The position numbers and the translations under genes are program-made. From Pelomonas sp963992225 (GTDB lineage Bacteria; Pseudomonadota; Gammaproteobacteria; Burkholderiales; Burkholderiaceae_C): DNA of 5,884 nucleotides. The stretch covers positions 1 through 5,884 of the forward strand of contig CAXDTK010000316.1 in the NCBI GenBank assembly GCA_963992225.1, read 5' to 3'. The number at the start of each line of letters is the position of its first letter. Positions within the stretch are counted from its first letter, which is position 1. The notes beneath the pieces are model-generated. The model saw only the letters and a program-made list of their open reading frames with translations, made no database searches and had not been told where the DNA came from. Of this stretch, positions 1 through 5,654 are shown piece by piece.

Positions 1-2
1 AC

Positions 3-812
3 ATCATCGCCAACGAGGTGCTGATCGAGGCCAACGAATGGGGCGGCCACCTGGCCGCGATGGCCAGCGAGGAGATGGACGGCATCTACGTCGTGCCCAA
101 CCGCTACCCTCAGGGCGAATACCTGCTGCTGTTCGACCCGCTCGACGGCTCCAGCAACATCGACGTCAACGTCAGCATCGGCACCATCTTCAGCGTTTTG
201 CGCAAGGTGGGCCATTCGCGCGGCGTGTCGGAGGACGACTTCCTGCAGCCCGGCAAGCAGCAGGCTGCGGCCGGCTACTGCGTCTACGGCCCGCAGAGCA
301 TGCTGGTGCTGACGGTGGGCGACGGCGTGGCGGTGTTCACGCTGGACCGCGAGACCGGCTCCTGGGTGCTGACCCAGGACCAGGTCAAGATCCCGGAGGA
401 CACCCGGGAATTCGCGATCAACATGTCCAACATGCGCCACTGGGCGCCGCCGGTGGCCCGCTACATCGATGAATGCCTGGCCGGCTCGACCGGCCCGCGC
501 GGCAAGGACTTCAACATGCGCTGGGTGGCCAGCATGGTGGCCGACGTGCACCGCATCCTGACCCGCGGCGGCGTGTTCCTCTACCCCTGGGACCAGCGCG
601 AGCCCGACAAGCCCGGCAAGCTGCGCCTGATGTACGAGGCCAACCCCATGGCCTTCATCGTCGAGCAGGCCGGCGGCGCGGCCGTCAGCGGCACCGAACG
701 CATCATGGCGCTGCAGCCCACCAAGCTGCACGAGCGCGTCGCCGTGGCGCTGGGTTCCAGGAACGAGGTCGAACGCATCGCCGCCTACCACGCGCAGGCC
801 GAGCAGAAATAG
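3..812 (+). CDS. fbp: Fructose-1,6-bisphosphatase class I, 5'-truncated by window edge
   Basis: This cytoplasmic gluconeogenic and Calvin-cycle enzyme hydrolyses fructose 1,6-bisphosphate to fructose 6-phosphate and phosphate. The frame is open from the first bases, and 269 residues are visible. Class I bacterial enzymes are usually about 330-340 residues, so roughly 65 N-terminal residues lie outside. Seen in the fragment: an Ala-Ser-Glu-Glu stretch (Glu23/Glu24 of the fragment) and the signature DPLDGSSN (fragment residues 45-52). Together with the Glu of MYEANPMAF (about fragment 212), these supply the metal ligands of the family. The stretch ADVHRILTRGGVFLYP lies in the substrate-binding half, and EQAGGAA follows it. 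The GTG at position 18 is internal to the conserved region and is not the true start. The stop is TAG at 810-812, and the promoter box of the tRNA gene follows within a few bases. Family assignment is very secure; regulation cannot be read here. Confidence 0.97.
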   Translation: MIANEVLIEANEWGGHLAAMASEEMDGIYVVPNRYPQGEYLLLFDPLDGSSNIDVNVSIGTIFSVLRKVGHSRGVSEDDFLQPGKQQAAAGYCVYGPQSMLVLTVGDGVAVFTLDRETGSWVLTQDQVKIPEDTREFAINMSNMRHWAPPVARYIDECLAGSTGPRGKDFNMRWVASMVADVHRILTRGGVFLYPWDQREPDKPGKLRLMYEANPMAFIVEQAGGAAVSGTERIMALQPTKLHERVAVALGSRNEVERIAAYHAQAEQK

Positions 813-816
813 TGGC

Positions 817-822
817 TATAAT
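817..822 (+). promoter_or_regulatory. -10 box of probable tRNA-Thr promoter
   Basis: A perfect consensus TATAAT lies four bases after the fbp stop codon and 23 bases before the mature 5' end of the tRNA. The likely transcription start is therefore near 829-830, giving a short 5' leader for RNase P to remove. No good -35 hexamer is visible 16-18 bases upstream, where the sequence is the GC-rich end of fbp. The site therefore rests on the -10 match and its placement alone. It suggests the tRNA need not depend on read-through from fbp. Confidence 0.6.
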
Positions 823-845
823 CTTGGGCTGACTTCACTGTCAGG

Positions 846-921
846 GCCGGCATAGCTCAGTTGGTAGAGCAGCGCATTCGTAATGCGAAGGTCGGGGGTT
901 CGACTCCTCTTGCCGGCACCA
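846..921 (+). tRNA. tRNA-Thr, anticodon CGU, CCA encoded
   Basis: A full cloverleaf can be folded by hand. The acceptor stem GCCGGCA (846-852) pairs with TGCCGGC (911-917), with discriminator A918 and CCA encoded at 919-921. The D stem GCTC (855-858) pairs with GAGC (867-870). The anticodon loop TTCGTAA (877-883) places CGT at 879-881, reading ACG (threonine). The T stem GGGGG/CCTCT (894-898 / 906-910, two G-U pairs) closes the loop TTCGACT. The outermost pair of the anticodon stem is a G-A mismatch. The same feature, in the same stretch, occurs in the well-known Escherichia coli tRNA-Thr(CGU), so it does not suggest a pseudogene. Confidence 0.97.
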
Positions 922-936
922 TCAGAATCAAACATC

Positions 937-967
937 AAGCCCAGCCTCACCGCTGGGCTTTGTTGTT
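937..967 (+). terminator. Intrinsic terminator of the tRNA-Thr gene
   Basis: A perfect 9-bp stem, AAGCCCAGC (937-945) with GCTGGGCTT (952-960), encloses a 6-base loop. It is followed by the T-rich run TGTTGTTT. It starts 15 bases after the encoded CCA. Read on the minus strand the same hairpin is followed by a weaker T-rich stretch (GATGTTTGATTCT), so it might also stop transcription coming from trxC. The plus-strand call is the strong one. Confidence 0.85.
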
Positions 968-977
968 TCTGGGGTTT

Positions 978-1000
978 GGGCGGCCACCATGCAGCCGCCC
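978..1000. repeat. Inverted repeat in the tRNA/trxC convergent spacer
   Basis: GGGCGGC (978-984) and GCCGCCC (994-1000) form a perfect 7-bp stem around a 9-base loop. An alternative pairing of TTGGGC (976-981) with GCCCAA (1001-1006) is also possible. Neither strand has a convincing T run after it, so it is not called a terminator. It may stabilise the 3' end of the trxC message. Confidence 0.4.
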
Positions 1001-1059
1001 GCCCAATGTTTGTGCACCCCAACGAGGCTCGGTCGAGGCGAATGGCCGAACGTCAGCTT

Positions 1060-1078
1060 GGCAGCAGCGAAAGCTGCC
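1060..1078. repeat. Hairpin just downstream of trxC
   Basis: GGCAGC (1060-1065) and GCTGCC (1073-1078) form a 6-bp stem with a 7-base loop. It lies about 40 bases after the trxC stop in the direction of that gene. An overlapping alternative, CAGCTT (1054-1059) with AAGCTG (1071-1076), is possible. There is no T run on the minus strand, so a role in ending or protecting the trxC transcript is only a suggestion. The rest of 968-1118 holds no open frame that looks real. Confidence 0.35.
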
Positions 1079-1118
1079 TCGCTCTTCTCAAGCACGTCCA
1101 GATCGTGGCCCGCTTCGC

Positions 1119-1544
1119 CTAGCGACGTAGCGCGCCGTCCACCCAAGCGCCGAGTTGCGCCGCCGACATCGCCCCGCTCTGGCGGGCCACCTCGCGGCCA
1201 CCCAAGAACAGCACCGTCGTGGGAATGCTGCGGATCTGCAGGGCAGCGCTGGTGCGCGTTGCGGCGTCGCTGTCCACCTTGACGAAGCGCAGGTCGGGGC
1301 GGGCGGCCGCCAGCTGCTCGAAATGCGGGGCGTAGGCCCGACAGGGCCCGCACCAGGCAGCCCAGAAGTCCACGACGACCGGGGCCTCGGTGCCCTGCAG
1401 GTAGTCGCCAAGGTTGGCATCACCCAGTGCCACCGGCTTGCGCGGCGCGACCGCCTGGCCGCACTTGCCGCAGGCCGGGTCGTCGGCCAGTCGTGCATCG
1501 GGGACGCGGTTGCGGGTGCCGCAGTGCGGGCAGGCGAGCAGCAT
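1119..1544 (-). CDS. trxC: Thioredoxin 2 with N-terminal zinc-binding CxxC pairs
   Basis: This is a cytoplasmic thiol-disulphide oxidoreductase that reduces protein disulphides, normally recharged by thioredoxin reductase. The product is 141 residues, matching the family (about 140). Residues 1-30 carry two CxxC pairs, CPHC (5-8) and CGKC (25-28), the zinc site that separates thioredoxin 2 from thioredoxin 1. The thioredoxin fold follows, with the redox centre WCGPC (64-68), the buried Asp59 in VVVDFWA, and the cis-proline Pro108 in RSIPTT. The start chosen is the ATG at 1542-1544. A longer frame open upstream to 1796 is not used, because this start gives the zinc motif at its usual place and an AGGAG ribosome site six bases before it. 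The gene lies 232 bases downstream of the sucrose operon on the same strand, and converges on the tRNA gene. That gap suggests its own promoter, but I see no clear one. Confidence 0.95.
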   Translation of the reverse strand: MLLACPHCGTRNRVPDARLADDPACGKCGQAVAPRKPVALGDANLGDYLQGTEAPVVVDFWAAWCGPCRAYAPHFEQLAAARPDLRFVKVDSDAATRTSAALQIRSIPTTVLFLGGREVARQSGAMSAAQLGAWVDGALRR

Positions 1545-1550
1545 GGGGAG

Positions 1551-1555
1551 CTCCT
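1551..1555 (-). promoter_or_regulatory. Ribosome binding site of trxC
   Basis: On the minus strand AGGAG stands six bases before the ATG. It fixes the start of trxC and rules out the 84-residue N-terminal extension that the open frame would allow. Confidence 0.85.
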
Positions 1556-1616
1556 GAATGGCGTGCTCCGGCATATGGGGCGCCCTTGCAGACCTTAAAG
1601 GCCCGGCATGCTGCCC

Positions 1617-1633
1617 CCAGGCGTTGAGCCTGG
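1617..1633. repeat. Hairpin upstream of trxC
   Basis: CCAGGC (1617-1622) and GCCTGG (1628-1633) form a 6-bp stem with a 5-base loop. It lies in the 232-base gap between the sucrose phosphorylase stop and trxC. There is no T run after it on the minus strand. It could sit in the leader of the trxC message or be an operator-like palindrome; the sequence does not decide. Confidence 0.35.
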
Positions 1634-1714
1634 CAGCTGGCGCGATGGAATCGGCACATCGACAAGCCGGCTGCGCCAAGTCCGAGCCCGTGACCCTGGC
1701 GCCGGTGCCCTCCA

Positions 1715-1733
1715 CGCCGCGGTGCCCGCGGCG
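1715..1733. repeat. Strong GC hairpin downstream of the sucrose operon
   Basis: CGCCGCGG (1715-1722) and CCGCGGCG (1726-1733) form a perfect 8-bp stem with a 3-base loop. It lies about 45 bases after the sucrose phosphorylase stop. A second, smaller stem CGGGC/GCCCG (1756-1760 / 1766-1770) lies between it and the stop. No T run follows on the minus strand, so an intrinsic terminator is not supported. It is the best candidate for a structure protecting the 3' end of the operon message, or for a factor-dependent stop. Confidence 0.45.
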
Positions 1734-1776
1734 GGCCTGTGACAGGGGTGACCGACGGGCGGCCCGCCCGAGCCGC

Positions 1777-3288
1777 TCAGCCCGCGCCCGGCGCACTCAG
1801 GTCCAGCGTGCCCGTGCCGCCCGCGTCGGTGCTGTAGGTCAATGCGTGCGCCAGGCTCGCGAGGTCGACCTGCAGCGCCGCCCAGTGGGCACCCTGCTGC
1901 CAGCGCAGGCTGAGCTGCTGTTCGCCGCTGGCCTCGACCTGGAAGCTGCCGCCGAAGGCCGGGTGGCGGTTGCGCAGCCGGATCAGGTCCAGCAGCCGGC
2001 GCACTACCGGGCGCTCGCAGTCGCGTGCGATCTCGTCGGGTGTGTAGTAGTGGCGGTTGATGTCGCGGCCTACGCCGGTGCGCGCCAGCAGGTCCATGTC
2101 GTTGTGGCCCGCCAGCAGGCCCACGTAGTAGACCTGCGGCACGCCGGGCAGGAAGAACTGCACGGCGCGGGCCAGCAGGTAGGCCGTCTCGTTGCGCCCC
2201 ATGGCGTCGAAGAAGGTGCAGTTGACCTGGTAGAGGTCCAGGTTGCTGGCCGCGGCGCCGGTGGCCTGGCGGCTCTGGCCCTGGCTGGCGGCATGGATGC
2301 GCTCGACCAGCGCATCCAGCTCGGCGGGCGGCACCAGGCCGGGGTGGGCCGCGCGGTCGCTGGCATCGGCGCCGATGTCGATGATGCCGATGCCGTCGTG
2401 GGTGTCCAGCACGGTCAGCGCGTTGTTCGGCCGGATCGCGATCCAGCGCTTCAGCGCCGCGGCGGTCTGGAAGCTGAACGCATGCAGCAGCAGCGGCGGC
2501 AGCGCGAAGTCGTAGACCCAGTCGACCCGGGCGGCAATCTCGATCTGGCGCCGGTAGTAGGAGTGGATCTCCACCAGCACCTCGATGCCCCGGCCGCGCG
2601 CCTCTTGCGCGAACTCGGCGATGAAGTCGAAGGTCTCCGGCATCATGAAGCAGCTGTCGCCGGCCTTCTTGATGGCGTAGCCCACGGCGTCCAGCCGCAC
2701 CATGCGCACGCCGTTGTCGGCCAGCGTCTGCAGGATGCTGGCGAGGTAGGCGCGGCCCTGGGGGTGCTGCACCGCGATGTCGATCTGCGCCGCGGTGAAG
2801 GTGGTCCAGAGGATGCGGCGCTCGCCGTTCTTCAGCGTCGCGTAGGTCAGCGGCAGCCCGGGGCGCGGGCGGTAGACGGCCAGCAGGTCGCGCTCGGTGG
2901 CACCCTGGGGGAACACGGCGTCCAGCGTCAGGAACAGGCCGGCGTAGGCGGAGGCATCGCCCTTCTCGGCGTAGTCCAGGAACTGCGGCGATTCGCTGGA
3001 CATGTGGTTGACGATGACGTCGGCCATCACGTCGAGCTGCGTGGTCAGCGCCTTGACGTCGGCCCAGCCGCCCAGCCGCGGGTCCACCTGGGTGTGGTCG
3101 ATGGGGTCGAAGCCCGCATCGGCACCGTCGATGGCATGGAAGAAGGGCAGCAGGTGCACGCCGCCGAACACGCCGCCCAGCGGCGAGGCCGGGTCGGTGA
3201 GCAGCGCGGTCAGGCGGGCGAGGTCGGCGCCGTCTCGGCAGCCGCCCAGGCGGTCGACATAGGTGATGAGCTGGACTTGGTTCTTCAT
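1777..3288 (-). CDS. Sucrose phosphorylase (GH13 subfamily 18)
   Basis: The inferred reaction is sucrose + phosphate to alpha-D-glucose 1-phosphate + fructose, in the cytoplasm, by a double-displacement mechanism. The product has 503 residues, the normal length (about 490-505). Seen: N-terminal QLITYVDR and GGVFGGVHLLPFF; FDPIDH (60-65); VIVNHMS (91-97); YRPRPGLP (139-146). The nucleophile is Asp200 in VRLDAVGYAIKK, the acid/base Glu240 in VLVEIHSYY, and the stabiliser Asp298 in DTHDGIG. Their mutual spacing matches Asp192, Glu232 and Asp290 of the Bifidobacterium adolescentis enzyme. The acceptor loop NLDLYQVN (349-356) is also of the sucrose phosphorylase type. The ATG at 3286-3288 overlaps the permease stop (ATGA) and only a weak ribosome site precedes it, so translation is probably coupled. 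Related GH13_18 enzymes act on sucrose 6'-phosphate, glucosylglycerol or glucosylglycerate. The fructokinase and sucrose-type permease beside it favour free sucrose. Confidence 0.93.
   Translation of the reverse strand: MKNQVQLITYVDRLGGCRDGADLARLTALLTDPASPLGGVFGGVHLLPFFHAIDGADAGFDPIDHTQVDPRLGGWADVKALTTQLDVMADVIVNHMSSESPQFLDYAEKGDASAYAGLFLTLDAVFPQGATERDLLAVYRPRPGLPLTYATLKNGERRILWTTFTAAQIDIAVQHPQGRAYLASILQTLADNGVRMVRLDAVGYAIKKAGDSCFMMPETFDFIAEFAQEARGRGIEVLVEIHSYYRRQIEIAARVDWVYDFALPPLLLHAFSFQTAAALKRWIAIRPNNALTVLDTHDGIGIIDIGADASDRAAHPGLVPPAELDALVERIHAASQGQSRQATGAAASNLDLYQVNCTFFDAMGRNETAYLLARAVQFFLPGVPQVYYVGLLAGHNDMDLLARTGVGRDINRHYYTPDEIARDCERPVVRRLLDLIRLRNRHPAFGGSFQVEASGEQQLSLRWQQGAHWAALQVDLASLAHALTYSTDAGGTGTLDLSAPGAG
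3285..3288 (-). other. ATGA stop/start overlap, permease to phosphorylase
   Basis: Read on the minus strand, ATG opens the phosphorylase and the overlapping TGA closes the permease. This is the usual mark of termination-reinitiation coupling. The ribosome site before this ATG is poor (GAGAAG eight bases upstream), which fits reinitiation. Confidence 0.85.
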
Positions 3289-4607
3289 GCGGAGGGCTTC
3301 TCGGTCTTGACGGCCAGCACGCACAGCGCGGCCAGGGCCAGCAGCACGCCGGCCATTCGGATGACGTTCTCGGGCCGGCCGCCCAGCAGGCTGTCGTAGA
3401 ACAGCGGCAGCGTGAGCGACTGGATGAGCATGGGGATCACGATGAACATGTTGAAGATGCCCATGTAGACCCCCGCGCGCTCGGGCGGGATGCTGCCGGC
3501 CAGCAGCACGTAGGGGTTGCCCATGATGGAACCCCAGGCCAGGCCGATGCCCACCATGGGCAGGAACAGCCAGGCCTGGTCGCGGATGCCGGGCAGCACC
3601 CACATGCCCGCGGCGGCGCAGGCCAGCGCGAAGGCGTGCACCCATTTCGCGCCCAGGCGGCGCGTGAACGGCACCATGGCAAAGGCCGCGACGAAGGCCA
3701 CCGCGTTGTAGAAGCCGCCGATCTGGCCGTTCAGCAGCGCGGCGTCGCGGAAGCCGGCACTCTTCGCATCGTCGGTACCGAACACCGTGGCGGCCAGGCT
3801 GGGCACGATGTAGATCCAGTAGCAGGTCATGCCGTACCACTGGAACAGCGCCATCCACCACAGCCGGCGCATGGTGGCGGGCATGTCGCGCAGCGCGGCC
3901 CAGATCTCGGCCAGCGCCGGCCCCACGCCGCGCGGCAGTGCGCGCAGCCGCGCGATCTCCTCGGCCGGCAGCGGCAGTTCGGGCACCTTGCGGATGGACC
4001 ACCAGACGGTCGTGAAGGACAGCAGCGCACCGACGACGAAGGCCAGCGTCGTCACCACCGGGATGCCGTTGGCGCCCAGCGCGTCCTTGTTCATGCCGAA
4101 GAACACCAGCAGGCTGGGCGTCAGGTAGGCCAGCGTCTGCGCCAGGCCCGTGAACGAGGCCTGGGTCAGGAAGCCGGCCGCATGCTGCTCCGCGCGCAGC
4201 CGGTCGCTGACGTAGGCGCGGTAGGGCTCCATGGTCACGTTGTTGGCCGCGTCCAGGATCCACAGCAGGCCGGCCGCGAACCACAGCGCGGGGCTGAACG
4301 GCATCACCAGCAGGCCCAGCGAACAGATCAGCGCGCCGATCAGGAAGTACGGCGTGCGCCGGCCCAGCCGGTGCGTCGTGCGGTCGCTCATCGCGCCGAC
4401 GATGGGTTGCACCAGCAGGCCGGTGATGGGCCCGGCCAGCCACAGGTAGGGCAGGTCCTTGCCGTCGGCGCCCAGCATCTGGTAGATCGGGCTCATGTTG
4501 GCCTGCTGCAGGCCGAAGCTGAACTGGATGCCGAGGAAGCCGACATTCATGTTCACGATCTGCGAGATCGACAGGCGGGGCTTGTCCATGGCGAGGGCGG
4601 TGCTCAT
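3285..4607 (-). CDS. MFS sucrose permease, SUT/SuxC-like (GPH cation symporter group)
   Basis: This is an inner-membrane secondary transporter, probably importing sucrose with a proton. The product has 440 residues and about twelve hydrophobic segments. Six lie in residues 20-204 and six in residues 249-434, with a charged central loop at about 205-248. The N-terminal stretch FSFGLQQANMSPIY and the first cytoplasmic loop (residues 71-84: G, SDR, then HRLGRR) resemble plant sucrose transporters and bacterial SuxC/MalY-type permeases. The loop motif is the family's MFS signature. The start ATG at 4605-4607 overlaps the fructokinase stop and has GGAG eight bases upstream. A second Met at residue 7 is possible but has no better site. 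The family also contains maltose and maltodextrin carriers. Sucrose is inferred from the phosphorylase and fructokinase in the same operon. There is no signal peptide and no sign of truncation. Confidence 0.88.
   Translation of the reverse strand: MSTALAMDKPRLSISQIVNMNVGFLGIQFSFGLQQANMSPIYQMLGADGKDLPYLWLAGPITGLLVQPIVGAMSDRTTHRLGRRTPYFLIGALICSLGLLVMPFSPALWFAAGLLWILDAANNVTMEPYRAYVSDRLRAEQHAAGFLTQASFTGLAQTLAYLTPSLLVFFGMNKDALGANGIPVVTTLAFVVGALLSFTTVWWSIRKVPELPLPAEEIARLRALPRGVGPALAEIWAALRDMPATMRRLWWMALFQWYGMTCYWIYIVPSLAATVFGTDDAKSAGFRDAALLNGQIGGFYNAVAFVAAFAMVPFTRRLGAKWVHAFALACAAAGMWVLPGIRDQAWLFLPMVGIGLAWGSIMGNPYVLLAGSIPPERAGVYMGIFNMFIVIPMLIQSLTLPLFYDSLLGGRPENVIRMAGVLLALAALCVLAVKTEKPSA
4604..4607 (-). 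other. ATGA stop/start overlap, fructokinase to permease
   Basis: This is the same 4-base arrangement as at the next junction of the operon: the permease ATG shares two bases with the fructokinase TGA. Here a GGAG (CTCC on the plus strand at 4616-4619) is present, so initiation may be partly independent. Confidence 0.85.
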
Positions 4608-5521
4608 CGGGCGGTCTCCGAAACGGGCAGCGCGTGCAGGGCCTCGCGCCAGGGCATCAGGGCCGCCGGCTCGCGGGCGAGATCCGGCAGCGGGCCGCGC
4701 ACGCCGCAGACCATCGCGGCGTAGCGGTTGGCCAGCGCCAGCGTGGCGGGCAGGTCGCGGCCCAGCGCCAGGCCGGCCAGCAGCATGGCGGTGAAGCCGT
4801 CGCCCGCGCCGACGCTGTCGACCAGCTGCGGCTGCGCCACGCCCTCCCCGCCCGCCAGCAGCTCGCCCTGCGCGCCGTGCAGCGCATAGCCGGCCGCGCC
4901 GCGCGTCAGCACCACGCGCTGCAGCGCGAAGCGCGCCATCAGCGCCGCCAGCGTCGGCTCGAAGGTGGCCAGCAGCCAGGCCAGTTCGTCCTCGTTGATC
5001 TTGAGCCAGTCGGCCAGCATCAGCGATTCGGCGGCCAGCGCCGGCGTGTCGGTGCCGGGGCGCAGGTTCAGGTCCAGCAGGCGCCGGCCCGGCGCCCGCT
5101 TGACGGCGGCACGCAGGGCCGCGCGCGACACCGCATGGCGCTGGGCCAGCGTGCCGAAGTAGACCCAGCCGGCCGGCCGGGCGTCGGGCGCGGCCAGGTG
5201 GTCCCAGGCCGCGTCGGCATGGATCTCGAAGCGGTGGCCGCCGGCGGCCTCGTGCACGCTGACGCGGCCGGTGGCGTGGGCGGCATCGCGCTGGATGCCG
5301 TCCACCGCCAGGCCGGCCAGCGCCGCGCTCTGCAGCACCAGCCGGCCGGCGGCGTCGTCCGCACCGATGCGGCTGACGAAGTGCACCGGCGCGCCCAGTG
5401 CGGCCAGCGAGCGGGCCACGTTGAAGGGGGCCCCCCCGGCCACGGGGCCGTCGTGGAACTCATCGACCAGCGCCTCCCCCAACACGAGGATGCGCCGGTC
5501 TGCCGGCTGCGCGCACTGCAT
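4604..5521 (-). CDS. Fructokinase, PfkB/ribokinase family
   Basis: This cytoplasmic kinase probably converts fructose + ATP to fructose 6-phosphate, so the fructose released by sucrose phosphorylase enters glycolysis. The product is 305 residues, normal for the family. Seen: N-terminal ILVLGEALVDEF; the first PfkB signature region with GGAPFNVARSLAALG (29-43); RIGADDAAGR (51-60); the substrate-side DLNLRP (150-155); KINEDE (174-179); LTRGAAGY (205-212). The second signature DSVGAGDGF (235-243) carries the catalytic base Asp241. The start ATG at 5519-5521 has AGGAG six bases upstream, and no other Met lies near it. This is the first gene of the operon. PfkB members also phosphorylate ribose, 2-keto-3-deoxygluconate and other sugars, so fructose is inferred from context and from overall resemblance to bacterial fructokinases. 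A run of seven G followed by five C occurs inside the first signature. Confidence 0.9.
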   Translation of the reverse strand: MQCAQPADRRILVLGEALVDEFHDGPVAGGAPFNVARSLAALGAPVHFVSRIGADDAAGRLVLQSAALAGLAVDGIQRDAAHATGRVSVHEAAGGHRFEIHADAAWDHLAAPDARPAGWVYFGTLAQRHAVSRAALRAAVKRAPGRRLLDLNLRPGTDTPALAAESLMLADWLKINEDELAWLLATFEPTLAALMARFALQRVVLTRGAAGYALHGAQGELLAGGEGVAQPQLVDSVGAGDGFTAMLLAGLALGRDLPATLALANRYAAMVCGVRGPLPDLAREPAALMPWREALHALPVSETAR

Positions 5522-5527
5522 GACTGT

Positions 5528-5532
5528 CTCCT
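5528..5532 (-). promoter_or_regulatory. Ribosome binding site of the fructokinase gene
   Basis: AGGAG on the minus strand stands six bases before the ATG. It is the strongest ribosome site in the operon and fixes the start of its first gene. Confidence 0.85.
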
Positions 5533-5578
5533 GTCCTTGTCATCGGCGCCCTCACGCGTCACGGTGGGGCACGGCGCG

Positions 5579-5607
5579 ATTGTGAGCGCTGGCCGGGCGT
5601 TTTGCAA
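5579..5607 (-). promoter_or_regulatory. Candidate sigma-70 promoter of the sucrose operon
   Basis: On the minus strand TTGCAA (5602-5607, 4 of 6 to the -35 consensus) and CACAAT (5579-5584, 4 of 6 to the -10 consensus) are separated by exactly 17 bases. The predicted start is near 5572, giving a leader of about 50 bases before the fructokinase ATG. The -35 box lies inside the 18-bp operator palindrome, as expected for repression by blocking polymerase. Neither box is strong, which fits a promoter that may be weak or helped by an activator. Confidence 0.55.
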
Positions 5608-5618
5608 TCGATTGCAAA
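5601..5618. promoter_or_regulatory. LacI-family operator, perfect 18-bp palindrome
   Basis: TTTGCAATCGATTGCAAA is exactly self-complementary with a central CpG, the form typical of LacI/GalR-family operators. It lies between the regulator gene and the operon and covers the -35 box of the candidate promoter. The likely ligand protein is the LacI-family regulator encoded next to it. Release by sucrose, fructose or a phosphorylated product would make the operon inducible, but the effector cannot be read from the sequence. Confidence 0.8.
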
Positions 5619-5654
5619 CCAGGGAAAACCAGATGCCTGCCACGGCGAGGGCGG

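Noticed and set aside
846..921. tRNA-Thr as the attachment site of an integrated element
   Set aside because: I found no second copy of the tRNA 3' end and no integrase or mobile gene in the window. The neighbouring genes look like ordinary chromosome.
816..1022. Minus-strand open frame of 68 codons across the tRNA-Thr gene
   Set aside because: Its residues KRSRTPDLRITNALLYQL are the antisense translation of the tRNA, a well-known source of spurious protein entries.
1545..1796. N-terminal extension of thioredoxin 2 by 84 residues
   Set aside because: An AGGAG site just before the ATG at 1544 and the family length argue against it, and the extension has no motif.
1558..3399. Plus-strand open frame of 613 codons opposite the sucrose phosphorylase
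   Set aside because: The antisense frame stays open because of GC-rich third positions. The product is a low-complexity mix of Ala, Gly, Arg, Val and Gln with no domain, while the minus strand encodes a complete enzyme with all catalytic residues.
3289..4443. Upstream extension of the sucrose phosphorylase frame to 888 codons, suggesting a fusion protein
   Set aside because: The extra 385 residues are the permease gene read in the wrong frame. The ATGA overlap and the family length fix the start at 3288.
3636..4724. Plus-strand open frame of 362 codons opposite the permease
   Set aside because: This is the same GC-driven antisense effect. The product is rich in Arg, Gln, Gly and His, without recognisable motifs, and runs across two real genes.
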